In this document: piece after piece, positions 11,051-22,706 of the stretch
How positions within the stretch are numbered: position 1 is the stretch's first letter
Layout: each line of letters begins with the position of its first letter
DNA from: Omphalotus guepiniiformis
Lineage: Eukaryota > Basidiomycota > Agaricomycetes > Agaricales > Omphalotaceae
Assembly: GCA_028554645.1 (NCBI GenBank)
Contig: JAQOOI010000010.1
Location: forward strand, 1-48,595
Direction of reading: 5' to 3'
DNA length: 48,595 bases
Position numbers and translations under genes: made by a program
Notes under the pieces: model-generated
What the model saw: only the letters and a program-made list of their open reading frames with translations
Databases searched by the model: none
Told to the model about the DNA's origin: nothing

Positions 11051-12199
11051 ATGCAGTCCGAAAGAGTAGTAAAAAAGAACATTCACTTGATGGAGAACGT
11101 CGTGAAGAGAATGGTGCAAAAGGCCAGGGAAAGCGGGACCTGTTGAGTGTTTTTTTTTCTCTTCTTTTCTCTTGTTCAACCAGCACAGACGTGTTTGAGA
11201 ATTTTGAGTTTGAGGCGGCTACGAGTGACAAGCAGGATGGGCGGAAGAAGGGTGGGCGGAAGAAAATGCAGGACAAACCCCCTCCAGCAAAGGAGCTGGT
11301 GTGGGATGGGACGGCTTACTGTCGAGCGGTCAGTGCGGATGAATATGATTTGATATATTATTTTCCTTGCGGGCTCACGGAGGACATGACGGTTGGTTGA
11401 ACATGTCCAATATTCTGTTATCTATGTTCATGTTTTCTGGAGGCTACAATGACCGAAAGCGTGTTGGAATACGGGGAGGGCGTGCAAATAGTAGTCAAGA
11501 AGGGTGCGGACGCCAAAGGGAGAGACAGAGATGATTCGTACCACCCGGAGAAAGGCAGGTGCGGAACTGTGAACTTGGTAAAAGCATGGCACGGCATTGG
11601 ACACACGGTACAGGGTTTCCTTGTCTCGCTTCACAAGTGCTAATGAAGCCTAGAATGAAAGACCGGTGTTGTCTACTCATTTCAGAGAGACAGGCAAGGG
11701 GTATCACGAGGCGATAGCTCTTGTTGAAAAACTGCGTCCCCTGTCTTGGAAGATGAATGCATGGCTGAAAGCCATCGACAAGGAGCAGGCAGATTCTATT
11801 CAGGAGTTGGTAAAGGCGACAGAAGCGGATCTACTGTATGTGAAGATGTTGAACAGGCTGGACCCCTTGTGGCAAGAAGGCCGGGCGTTGATTTTCAACA
11901 GGCAAACCGGGATTCATATCGACAAGTTGGATCCCACTGTTGCTTGGGCAGGTTTAGTGGTCTTGGGATCTTTCAAATCTGGTTGGCTGGTTGTTCGGCG
12001 TCTGAACTTGAGGATCCGTTACACGCCAGGGGATGTTGTGTGGATTAGAGGGAGAATTTTGGAGCATGAGGTTTTGGAGTGGGATGATGGGGGGCGAATC
12101 TGTATTGCGCACTTTACTCATAAATCCCTCTATACATACTATGGTCTGACGTGTAGAACACAAAAGACTGTGGTCGGCGACAATTGTACGTACATCTAG
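11051..12199 (+). CDS. Tet/JBP-type 2OG-Fe(II) dioxygenase (2OGFeDO)
   Basis: Exons 11051-11141, 11189-11391, 11443 to about 11607 or 11614, and about 11688 or 11690 to 12199 splice over introns of 47 nt, 51 nt and a third with two equally phased junctions. The product is about 325 residues. The C-terminal domain contains GIHIDKLDP (the HxD iron ligands), AWAGLVVLGSF, PGDVVWIRGRILEHEV (distal His ligand) and GGRICIAHFTH (Arg for 2-oxoglutarate). This is the double-stranded beta-helix of the Tet/JBP family expanded in Agaricomycetes. Members studied elsewhere oxidise methylated or thymine bases in DNA, and the substrate here is inferred. All catalytic residues are present, so the gene is probably functional. 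The N-terminal exons are Lys-rich with no known domain. Donors GTTGAG and GTTGGT are weak, so the first two exons are less certain. Confidence 0.78.
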
Positions 12200-13567
12200 G
12201 GCTGGTGACCACATACAGGATTGTCGTCTAGAAAGCTTGTCACATAATTTACAAATGATTCGCCTCCTAGCTGCCCCAACACCAGTAAAAGAAAGTTCCG
12301 GTTATCTTCATAATTCCACATTCCTCGAGGTTCATCAAAGGGCTTGGGATAGTGGATGACGAGTTGAGTCAATCCATGGAGGGTCTTGGACGCTTTGGCG
12401 TACCCTTTGGCAGTTTCTGCCGTCCAAAAGGGGTCTAAAAAGATAATCGGGCCAAACTAGAACAAGCGATGAGCGCTGGCTCGGAGATGTTCAGGTCCGG
12501 AATACCTGTAACACTTGCCTCGTGATACAAATCCCGCAATCGTTTCCTCCCAGTGATGATGCTCTCGTGTTTTCGAGTAAACTGCTTGATGAGTGCACGC
12601 CTCCTTTTCTGCTTTTGCCTGTAAGGGATCTCGGGGTCTTCCAGCGCTTGAAAGGATTGCTGGTCGAGAAGAGGTGCGACAAGTGTCCGATACTCGCGTT
12701 TGCATTCAGCGGTGAGTATCTCCCATTCATAGATGAATTCAATAGACTGAATGGCCTTCAAGACACTACCGAGCCAGTGCTCAAGCTTATCGTTCCTGTC
12801 AAGTGTGGCGATGGCAATGTCCCGCCTGCACAATCGTTCCCGACGATCTTGAACAACATCAATGGTGAAAATCTTTTGCAGCCTTTGGACTACGGTGCCT
12901 CTATATTGGAAATCCTCGTCCAACATATCCTCCTGCGAGAAGGTTGAATGGCAAAAATGATCGAGGATTGCGCATATACTCACCACTTGTGCTTCGTTCA
13001 CGGGCTGATAGCCACAGATAAGACGTCTGAACGCCTGGATCTCCTGAGCACGAACTCGCCCTTGATGACCACCCAGCAGCAGAGTTTTAAAGTCGGAGAG
13101 ACCGAAGATTGTTTCTTCCACGCCGTTGTAAATTTCATCCACTTGGATTTGCAAAAGTATGGCGGTGTTGGGTGATTGCTCTGCTTGCTCTGGTTCTTGG
13201 GTCAGCTCGTCTTCATCATCCTCGTCATCTTCAGTCTCGTCCTCATCTTGATCGGTTTCGTCCTCCTCAAGCTCGGCTACACATTCGCGATCAGTGATCA
13301 ACTCTGATACTTTAGCAAAGGGAACAAACCCCATTCGCCGTCTCCAACGTGAAGATCCAGTCCGCTGCCGTCAGCATCCCTGGTCGCAACACCGAGACCA
13401 ATTGCAATACCAAGCATCTGCCCGGAATGCTGATGGACGGATTCAAGCATGCGGCGGAATTCGTTAGAGGTGCGGGGGGATGCAGTGGGAGACAGCGGGT
13501 TGAGCGTGGAAAGTCCTCTATAGGCCGCTCGAATATTGTTGACAATGGCTTGCATATCGTGGTCCAT
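12196..13567 (-). CDS. Unrecognised 401-residue protein with an acidic N-terminal segment
   Basis: Four exons (13567-13330, 13276-12984, 12932-12519, 12456-12196) are joined by introns of 53, 51 and 62 nt. The last intron needs a GC-AG splice (donor GCAAGT), which opens a new frame of 86 codons beginning FGPIIFLDPFWT. An acidic tract (EEDETDQDEDETEDDEDDED) lies at about residues 82-101. It is followed by conserved-looking helical segments: GGHQGRVRAQEIQAFRRLICG, RLQKIFTIDVVQDRRE, ECKREYRTLVAPLLD and RQKQKRRRALIKQFTRKHE. No domain is named. The rhythm is that of a multicopy agaricomycete family of unknown function. Its stop codon overlaps the stop of the convergent Tet/JBP-like gene by two bases. 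A further 3' exon is possible because GTATGT follows the Asn-Pro codons near the end. Confidence 0.72.
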
Positions 13568-13838
13568 GGTAGAGGAGTGTCTCCTCGAGATTCCCGGGAA
13601 AGTGCCCACGTGTTTAATCCGTTGCGTTTCGGTCCGCATATACTTGCAAGTGCCCACGTCCGCATATATTTGGCAACTAGCACATTCATTTTATACAACA
13701 TTTGGATGATGGACCTAAGTGCGGAAAGAACTGAGGGCGAGAAACGTCCGCCCGTATCAACATTGACAACATATTGGTCTACAAACATGCGATAGCAAAA
13801 CACAGCAGGTCTACAAGAGCAAAGCATGAGCGACAGCC

Positions 13839-14172
13839 AGTCTACGAATAACAGCCAGTCTACGAATAACAGCGAGTCTACGAATAACAGCGAGTCTACC
13901 AATAACAGCCAGTCTACGAATAACAGCGAGTCTATGAATAACAGCGAGTCTATGAATAACAGCGAGTCTAGTCCACGAAAACACAGCAAGTCCACGAAAA
14001 CACATCCGTCTACAGCAAGTCCACAAAAACACATCCACATGCAATTCCAGAGAGTCCATGAGAGTCCATGAGCAAAAAACACATCCGTGGCAACAGCAAT
14101 TCCATGAGAGCGACAAGGTCCATGAGCAAAAACACATCCGTAGCAACAGCAATTCCATGAGCAATAAAACAT
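13839..14172. repeat. 18-bp minisatellite followed by a longer duplicated unit
   Basis: Seven perfect-to-near-perfect copies of an 18-bp unit (AGTCTACGAATAACAGCC) run from 13839 to 13964. They keep open frames on both strands: a Ser/Thr/Asn/Gln hexapeptide on plus and a Leu/Ala/Val/Arg hexapeptide on minus. After a short related stretch, a unit of about 38-40 bp (ACACATCCGTRGCAACAGCA, then ATTCCATGAG) appears at about 14069-14108 and 14124-14162. I read the ORFs here as repeat by-products. Confidence 0.85.
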
Positions 14173-14183
14173 TCCTTGCGGGC

Positions 14184-15661
14184 TCAAGCTTGTCTCACCC
14201 GCTTGGTCTGAGGGGGTAAGATGTTAAAGAGTGGAGGATTTTCAACCTCGCCGTCTATTTCTGAATAGGCAAGTCAGAAAACCTGTTCAGCGAAAAAAAA
14301 AAAAAAATACTTGCCATCAAACGCGAGTTTTCCAGGGGGCAAATTGCCGGCTTTGTGGAGCTGGCTGTAGGCCCAAACGACCATGATAAGGTTGAGTATG
14401 CTGCGGTCGGTGGAAAAGGCGGAGGACAACAACCAGTCCACGTATTCAAACGTGCCGCTGAGCTGCTCTACAAATTCAGGTGCCCCTAGAAAGTCAAACA
14501 CCTTTTCACGAAGGGCCGTTATCCGCCAAATAATGTACGGGAGGCCACCCAACACTTCCTCCCATTCCCCCCTTTGGCACCTGTTCGCCTGGCCCTTGCC
14601 TTGCGGTGTGGGATGGGCAAACGCAGGCTCATGCATGGGAGAAAAGCACGAGAAACATGTTCCTACGGGGAGTATGAACCTGGTACGAAACGCCTTAGCA
14701 TAATGATTTTGACGGCTATGGAGGGGGCCGGGGCACTGGAGGAGGAGGGTGTGAGGGTACTGCAGTTCCTGATTTGTAGCGGTGTGATAGATGCAAGAGC
14801 CCATCACTTCCCTGACAAAGTTGGCGGTCTCCTGCATTATGGAGGTATGGGTATGCTGCTGGAGGAGGTGTTTCGGAAGGCGCAAACGAGTGACCCATTC
14901 AAGTTTCGGGATGTCGCGATAGTGGCGATTATTGTAAAATCCGGTGGTTTGCTGGTCAAGAGCGGGATCGTATTCTTCGCCCTGCACGGGGCAGGGACGC
15001 CTCATCGAAGTGCTTGCCTGGGGTGGGCTGGAAGTGGGAGGGGAAGGGATAGGGAAGGGGGTCCTCACCATATCTGCAGTGGGAGCAGATAGAGAACGGG
15101 CGCAGGTGAGTCCGGTCAGGGTTGCCGGGGCCTAGTATTCTTGGTCAGTCATGTTTTTAAAGGAAAATTCAAGGGTCATACGCACTGGTTCAGGCGCCAT
15201 GTCAATGAGAGTCACTACCTGGAGGAGATCGGCATTATAAGGCTTGTGGAGGGTGGAAAAGAGGGGCTAGAAAAATAAATCAGATCTATGAAAAATCGTC
15301 AACCAGTCATCTCCTTACACGCGTGTAGGACCCATGGGCTTGTACGAAGTGTGGGTAGATTCCGGATGGGCGTGCTTCGTAACGGCACCCGCTCAGGTTG
15401 TAATGAGGACATTTAAATCCAGCAGGGACTTTGTCGCAGTGAAAGGGGACCGCTGAAATACGTCGATGAGACAAGGAAAAATGGTTGGAATGTCGAGTCT
15501 TACATGCAATATGCAGGGACGCAGTCTCGTCCTCGTCGTGGGACTGGAGATGTTGAGAAAAAGCTCCAACGTACACCGCCTCATTGCAAAAGGGACAACT
15601 GTTATTGGCATCAGCACAGAGAAGGAAACCGAAAGGGCGTCAGGGCTTACAGAACAGGCAT
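14184..15661 (-). CDS. C2H2 zinc-finger protein, divergent partner of the OrsD/RecQ helicase
   Basis: Six exons (15661-15651, 15598-15504, 15452-15319, 15266-15186, 15131-14315, 14254-14184) join in phase over introns of 52, 51, 52, 54 and 60 nt. The product is 402 residues. It begins MPVLCPFCNEAVYVGAFSQH, a C-x2-C...H-x4-H finger at the extreme N-terminus, followed by a second finger (FKCPHYNLSGC...HFVQAH). The middle is Pro/Ser-rich. The C-terminal half contains CFSCF and a helical region (GGLPYIIWRITALREKVFDF; YVDWLLSS) of unknown function. The last intron needs a GC-AG splice (GCAAGT), and the alternative GT donor four bases further on gives a much shorter tail. The start lies 151 bp from the helicase ATG in the opposite direction. 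Shared zinc fingers and a shared promoter suggest a functional pair, which is inference. Confidence 0.7.
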
Positions 15662-15739
15662 GATGGTCGAGGACAAAGTAGTAGTGGGATAGCATACCAG
15701 AGACCAGAGGCCTTGATATACCCCTCACTTTAGGGCTGG

Positions 15740-15759
15740 CTCCCCAATTTTTTGGGGAG
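15740..15759. promoter_or_regulatory. Perfect inverted repeat in a bidirectional promoter
   Basis: Two 8-bp arms (CTCCCCAA and TTGGGGAG) flank TTTT, close to the middle of the 151-bp gap between the start codons of the divergent C2H2 gene (15661) and helicase gene (15813). It could be a dimeric protein-binding site, possibly for one of the two zinc-finger proteins. It could also be a hairpin by chance. The function is inference. Confidence 0.5.
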
Positions 15760-15812
15760 AAGAGAAGCATTCAGAGTCACATGAAGACAGACGATCTTCA
15801 TTCGACGGCGAT

Positions 15813-18800
15813 ATGGGCCAGTGCGGTGTACCGAATTGCAAGTATGCCTGGTTCAGTGGGAAGGTTGAGACACACAACAAAGCATATCATAATAACCATG
15901 AACTGTTTGTTGCGTTTAAAGGTGGCGATTTTACTTTTATTTTTTGTTTTTGTTTTATTTTATTTTTTATTTTCATTTTTAATTTGCCTTGTGTTTAGGT
16001 GAAATGATGAGGCTTGAGAGACGTCTCGATGGAAAACTCTACTGCCCCTGCGGGAATGCAAATCATGCTCGATACAACAGAAGAAAAATGGAGGCCATCT
16101 GCAGGCTCGTCCCTCATCCAGAGGAACTGCCCAGTGAATGCGCCGACCCAGAACCAATCAAAGACTTGAAGGGTGGCAGAGGCCGCCCAAAAGCCAAGGC
16201 CAAATCAGACCATGTGGACGGGGACGGCGACATTGAGATGACATCATTGGCTGTTGATGGAATGGATGTCGTCACGACTGAAGAAGTCGAGGGCAACGAG
16301 GAGGAGTGGGACGAGGAGGAGGAGGAGGAGACCCTAGGGTCCGCTGGCGACTGGCTGTCGGGGCTTTCTATCGGCGAGCTTGAGCCAGCAGTCGAAAATG
16401 ATATGGACATCCAAATCATTATAGACGCACCCAGCTCGGGTAGCCAGGCAGATGCGGCCCGGCTCCTGGCATCCTATCATATCCGGGTTGATCCGGTGTA
16501 CCACTGGTGTATTTGCCTCCCCTGCGGAATCCCGGTCGACTGGAACGTTATTTATGAACATGTTAAGAGCACTCATGTGTCGCGCAGCTCTCGTGTGGCT
16601 CAGCTAGCTGGCTCTTATCGTGCTTTGCCGCCTAAAGAGACCATTGTCGAAAATCTGGTCGCACTCGGAGCGCACAACCCCGTAATATACCCAGATCATG
16701 CCATCGAGGCGGTGGAAGGGATGCTCAAGAGCACAGCTCAAAAATGCACCGTTGAAGATTGCGGAAAGATCTACGGAACAGTAAAATCTCTCAAAACACA
16801 TTCAAAATCAGTCCATCCTTCTGTGGCTCCTCAGTGGTCATCGATTCCTGTTCATTCACTGGGGGGCTTTCGTGCCAACAGGCAGTACATCGAAATCCTC
16901 CCCTCAGAGAAGAAACTTGCCGAGGGCGCCATCTTTACTGAGGTTATGAGATATGCGCAGGAACAGCAACTCGGAATTCCGAGCCGGATTTATAAGGATC
17001 CTCTGTTGGACGGAGAGAAAAACGGTTTGCTGGCGCAGTTGGGGTGGGGTAGTTGGATAGCTGGTGTAGACTTGGCTGTGCTACGTGCGTCGGCAATTTG
17101 CCCGTCCGGACCGGGGGATGTCCTGGGTCACTTGCTTCGCTTGGGCTGTAGAACGTACTACCAACAGGTCGCAGAGAATTTGAACACCCTCAGTGTTACC
17201 ACTAGGAGATGGATTCGATCTCCAAACCCACAGTAAGTGGATTGCTCGCAGACATCGTCTCTCACTCACGTCTGCCTCTAAAGCACCGACCTGAAGCAAA
17301 TACCTTTTCACCGTCCTCAAGAACATGGTACCGTGGACAGAGACTCAAACTACATCGCGTCCTTTCTCATGTTCCTCGTTAACCATCAACGTCAGGCGGT
17401 AGCCAATTTTCCTGTGATCGTCCATCCACACACAATACAATGCCTAGACAACCTTTACCGCGAAACTGAAAAGCTGGGATCGGGAAAACAGCTAAAGGAC
17501 ATCGAGGACACTGACATCACCCCCTTGATAAACCTCATCCATGCCTCAGTCTGGAGCTATCTCAGCAAGGTCACGGAGCAGTTTCTCCAAGACGAGAGAA
17601 TGGACTGCTTTGTTCGCTTCTTGATAGCTTCCCACTTGTTGGACGACAGCGGAACGTTTGCCGCGGTCAGATTAATTCCGCCCAACATATCAAAAGCACA
17701 GTGGTGCTTTCGGGCGACAGGTGCATGGGAGGTCATTCAAGAAAGAAAGAATTATCGAAACCAATGCTTTACGTGAGCGGGGTGTTTGTTTCTCCTTTTG
17801 TTTCAAAGTTGAATGTCAAGCAGGACGTACAAAGCTGTCGTGTCCCGCTTTCTCACCGACGGGGAAGAAAACACATTTACGACAATGAGACAGCAGATGA
17901 AGAGAATTTCCACCATCGTGTACGCTACCCCCAACATACCAAGGTTCAACTGGAGCCCAGACTACACAGTGATCACCATGGACGGCAACCCTCTCAGAGT
18001 GGATTCTATATACCAGTCCTGGCAAGAGAACTTGGCAAATCTTCAGGGCCAGATTGATCACCTCTTTTGCGGCTACGATTATCACCACATACTCAAGCAT
18101 ATAGACTCGAAGCTGTTGCCAGACCAGACACATTGCGTCAACTGGATGCGTGATTCGAGATCAGAAACTCGGCCCGGGTATTCGATTATTGAAGAAGAGC
18201 GGAACGGACTGAGAGAGTTCCGCCAAGAGCTTCTCAAACACCTGCTCGAAAACGAAAAGTACTTTCGATCGATAGATGGCAAGGTTTACCCATGCGAAAG
18301 TAAGCGCAGATTCACACCTTGCCCTCACACTAACGCACACACCTGCAGATGCGGTCTGGGAATGGTTCGGAGTGTTGCAGAATTGTATCAATTATTGTTG
18401 GTACGGCATATACACCACGTCTCCAGGTGTGCCTAGAGGTACAGAGTGCGAAGGACTCTACTACGCAAACCATCCGACGCACAGAAAAAATCTTCATGCC
18501 TTCAACGGAGGTGCAGGTTTCGAGTTCACCTACTCAAAAAATGACAGCGCTCGAGGTCATAGCGGCTCCATCTTCCGTATGCCAGCCTGGCAGTACATGC
18601 GACTCCTCCTCCTCGTTATCACTTGTGCTCACTATGCGGCAGCTCACATTGGCCTTTTCGTGGGGATGAAGAAAGAAAACGCGGACAACTACCTGTACCA
18701 GGTCTTCATCCGATACGGTCGTCCGATGACTTCAAGCGACTTTTCAAAGTTGCTGGGCAACATCACTCTCACCACTCTTGGAATCTCCATAGGACTGCGC

Positions 18801-21166
18801 GACTTTAGACAACTGGACAACGCGCTGCTTTTACAGGGCACAGGAACGACCATTGACAGACCAGACGATGAAGAATCACTAGATATGCTCAAGCACGCAG
18901 CTTATGGGCATGGAGCAGATATGGGGAGGACCCATTACGCACAGGTGGAACAGTCTACCGAAAACCTGGCACCCGATGAGATTGCGGCTATGCAACGGAT
19001 GGCTTACCAGTGGCAGTGGGCCATTGGATTTGTTCATCCCATACACGCCGGGAAGGCTAAAAGATTGGGCAGGCCTGTTCAAAACACTGGCCAGCTCTCG
19101 AAAGACGTGCTAGAACAGATAGTGGATCCGTTGCTAAAGGCCAACACTGACAAGGTCATCAAACACGTTGATAGTGTCCGTGACCAGTTGGTCGACACGA
19201 TCAAATCCACCATGAGCTCCACCGCAGTCCAAATGCTTCACTACCTGACGGGTTCAAAAAAGTTGCAGTTCCACAGACCGCCTATTTATGTCCATCCCAG
19301 GCTCTTGTCCAAAGTCATGTCCGTCGTTCACCCTAACGTGGAAAGCCCGAGGTGGAAATCTTGGCAGCAAGCAGAATCAGTCGCCTCTGTGCTCGGAGAT
19401 GAACACGTCTTTTCAATTCTCGCCACAGGAGAAGGAAAGACGCTTCAAGCGTTTGCTGCACCAGTACTGAAGCCCGAAAAGCTCTTTATCCTCGTACTCC
19501 CTCTCGTCGCGTTGACTACAGACATGGCCCGTCGATTGGAAGTCTTGCCTTATCAAACTGACATTTGGAAACCTGACCACCGTGCGTTGAACGCAATGGG
19601 CGTCCAACTCTTGCTGGTTTCAGCTCATCATGCTGGCACTTCCGAATTCGTTGGATGGCTTGAATTGCCAGCTGTTCGGGAACGCTTGGAACGTATCTTC
19701 ATTGACGAAGTCCATCATCAAATAACATGCGTGGACTTTCGTGAATGTTTCAAGAGACTGGCCTATCTCAGTGCCCTAGGTGTCAAATTTACCTGGATGT
19801 CGGGCTCTTTGGGTCCAGATGACATGGGAGCGGTACTTTCCAGTCTCGAGATCACCGACTACAGCCTCGTTCGTGAGATCCGGTCATACACCGGTCGACT
19901 GAATCATGCGTATACGTACGAAAAAACGACGGACAGGGACCTGTTGGACACTATCAACAAAAAGTTTACAGAGATTGGGGCACTAGAGGGTGAGGATAGA
20001 GGACTAATCTACGTTTCCAACGTCCAACAAGGCCAAGATATCGGAAACCTCCTGAATATCGACTGCTACTACAGCGCAATGGACTCCACGTCAAAAATGG
20101 AGATTCACGAGAAATGGAGAGCGGGTTTGACGGAGAGTGACAGGTGGATCGTCTGCACTACCGCTTTCGGAGAGGGAATCGACTATGACAATGTCCGATG
20201 GGTCATCAACGTCAAGCCATTTGGCATGACCAGTCTCAAGCAGCAGTCAGGCCGAAGCGGACGTAATGGAAAGCTCTCTTATTCACACATCATCTACACC
20301 GACCTTCCATCCAGCGAGTCCTCATCAGACGATCCAAAGGGAAAACTGGGGTTGTACATGCTGCTCACAGAGAAAACGTGCATGCGGTTTGCAGAGAGAA
20401 GGTACGACCGGGAAACCCATTCCTGTGCGGCACTCGGGGCGGCATTGTGCCAGCACTGTGAAAAGGTGAGAGGAATGTGTGTGCCCTCTCTTTTGCGTTG
20501 GGGTTCATCATCTTTTGGCAGGCCTACAATGACAGCACCCAAGAAAGTCAAATACTTGAGCCTGCCCAGGCACGAGTCGACAGGCCGCTGGCGGATGTTA
20601 TCGATATCAACAAGAGGCCCGTCACGGTCAAGGATATCGCAGCACCTGCACAACAGGGGGTCAAGACGCTAGGAGAGAAATTGAGTCTGTTTGCAACAGT
20701 GATATTAAAAATACGCGAAAGAGGGTGCATAGAATGCTTTGTACAAGGACACACGCACCATACGGATACACAACACAAAGCGGGAAAACCCCCGTTGTCA
20801 TTGATGATCAACAAGGTGAGGGCCATCAATCTGGGTCCAACAGCCTTCATGTCGTATTGCTTTCTTTGCTGGATTCCCTTTCGTGCGGAATCATTGGGCC
20901 ATCCGTTACCCAAGTTTGGCCAGACTAATTTTCCCGAAGAGTGTCCATTTAATGAGACATCGTCAAGGCTGGTGCCAACTCTCATCGCTCATGTGTGGCA
21001 GGATGATGAGAGGCGGAAACGTACCCTGAGGGAGTTGAACAATGAGCTAAAGGACTTTATGGATTTGAAAGGGTGGCTAACAGGAGGTGTGACCTCGAGT
21101 ACAAATGTTCCAAGGTTTGTCGAGTTTGTAAACGCTTTTTACAAATCATGTATCGAGGTAGTTTAA
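15813..21166 (+). CDS. OrsD (DUF3505) C2H2 zinc-finger plus RecQ-type helicase
   Basis: Six exons (15813-15921, 15999-17232, 17284-17772, 17821-18299, 18349-20465, 20522-21166) splice in perfect phase over introns of 77, 51, 48, 49 and 56 nt, giving 1690 residues. Three C2H2 units are visible: residues 4-29 (C-x4-C...H-x4-H), about 205-230 (CICLPCGIP...EHVKSTH) and about 286-310 (CTVEDCGKIYGTVKSLKTH). A Glu-rich tract lies at about 130-150. This N-terminal half matches OrsD/DUF3505. The helicase part has motif I ATGEGKT (Lys about 1134), DEVH (about 1223), SGS, and QQSGRSGR (about 1402), followed by a Cys-rich tail (CAALGAALCQHCEK). The order and Cys tail resemble RecQ-like telomere-linked helicases of fungal subtelomeres. 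All motifs are intact. The first donor (GTGGCG) is weak but phase-exact. ATP-dependent DNA unwinding is inferred from family. Confidence 0.9.
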
Positions 21167-21442
21167 AAATGGGTGTACATCCCGGGAAATCCGAGGTGTG
21201 TTTTGTTCAAATCCAAGTGACTAGTGAACGTTCACCCAACCCCAAGTCCATGAAAAGTATACAAGGGCGGCGGAGATTGCCGGAGCGATTTGTTAGGAAC
21301 CCAGTCAGCCGCGGTCTAGTGAACTAGGCGCTGCTGCGACTACCGGACCGTCCCGCACCTGCACGTGAATGTCCAAAGCTGACCAAACACTGCAAGTATA
21401 AGTGATAACAATGGCTGGCTGACTTGTTCCAACACAAGGACA

Positions 21443-22417
21443 ATGAGTCGTAGAACTAGCACACCCACAGACGACCATCCCATGGCGACACGAGGGAGGA
21501 AGGGGAAGGGTAGACAACAACGTGATAGCAGTGTGGAGCTGCCCCTTACAGAGGGTGTCAGATTGGGGAAGAGGAAAGCAACATCGGATGAGGAGGATGA
21601 TGAGGATGATGAGCATAGCTCTGAGTGGACTGGAGGGAAGAGAAAGGGGAGAAAGACGACAGTTGGCCGAAAGAAAAAGGTGAGAAAGTTGACGATAAGT
21701 GAGATTTCTCAGAGTGTAACATGGAAAGTTTTTTAGATGATCATCGAGGACTCGAGTGAAGGAAGCGAGGCAAGTGTAGAGTGCGCACAGTGTGTGAGGC
21801 GCGGGGTAGAGTGCTCAGGACGACCGCGGGGTAGCAAGAGTACCTCCTGCGTCCAGTGCAGAAGTCAAAAATCAAAATGCTCTTTTTCCAAGAGGACCTC
21901 TCCGAACGCTGCGATGGCGGAGACACTGGAGAGGATATCTAAACAAAATGAAGAAATACTGGATCGTCTCGCTCGCTTGGAGGACGACCGTGGGAGCGCT
22001 CACGATTTTAAACCAAAACAAGAAATCCTTGATCGTCTCCCTGGCTTGGAGGACAATGTGAGCGGTCCGTCGTCGCAGCCACCTGTGGATCTGGCTGGAT
22101 TTCGGAACGAGTTGTCGGCATGGGGAGGTTTCCTCACGGAACGTATGCGGGACTGGGCGCTGGCTTTGTACTACACCGGCAACGTGAGCGAGGAGAGTAT
22201 GGGGGATTCGGTGATGCATCAGATGATTATCAACAACGCGGTGCATTTGGCCAGCATGAGGAGGCGTCTTGGCGTGAGCTCCGAAAGCCAGCGGGATGGG
22301 GGTGAGGTGGATCGAGTCTTGGACCAATTGACGGAGATTGTGACTGGAGACGTCACGGTTCCGAGAGAGTCCATGCACGAGAGGTTGACCCGGTTGGAGC
22401 GTAGATATCAGGCCTAG
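21443..22417 (+). CDS. Cys6-cluster coiled-coil protein, copy 1
   Basis: Exons 21443-21679 and 21737-22417 join over a 57-nt intron (GTGAGA...TTTTAG) at phase 0, giving 305 residues. The N-terminus is basic then acidic (KRKATSDEEDDEDDEHSS, a likely nuclear signal region). It is followed by CAQCVRRGVEC and CVQCRSQKSKC, that is C-x2-C-x6-C twice, the spacing of fungal Zn2Cys6 clusters. A coiled coil (AETLERISKQNEEILDRLAR) and an internal near-repeat (QEILDRLPGLED) come next. Zn2Cys6 clusters normally bind DNA, and the transcription-factor role is inferred. It starts 276 bp after the helicase stop on the same strand and is followed by two similar genes, so the three look like a local tandem family. 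Confidence 0.75.
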
Positions 22418-22706
22418 AACACTTCATTTGTACAGACTGTTTGTTTTTTTGTCCCGCCATCCTCATCGTTCCTCCCACTGTAGACCGTCGTCCCTTGATC
22501 TGCACAGACTAATATCCAAACTTGATAGTGATGCCTCGAGGAACCCCGGAGCGGTTTGGGGAAATTGTCGGGCGTATGAGGTCCGGCCAGGTCCGAGTCA
22601 CGAGTTTACAAATAGAAACAAATACATGAACAAGAGCCATTCTAGAAGCGCTTTTTCAACCTGCTTTACTACTGTCATTCTAGAGCGCTTCTTCAACACT
22701 GTCATA

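Noticed and set aside
13839..13964. CRISPR-like array
   Set aside because: Units are directly adjacent with no spacers, in a eukaryotic context.
13826..14071. Plus ORF of Ser/Thr/Asn hexapeptide repeats
   Set aside because: The composition is fully explained by the minisatellite, and there is no splice structure or promoter.
13312..14187. Long minus ORF rich in Cys, Trp, Leu (291 codons)
   Set aside because: Much of it translates the 18-bp minisatellite, and its other end overlaps the first exon of the better-supported gene at 13567 in a different frame.
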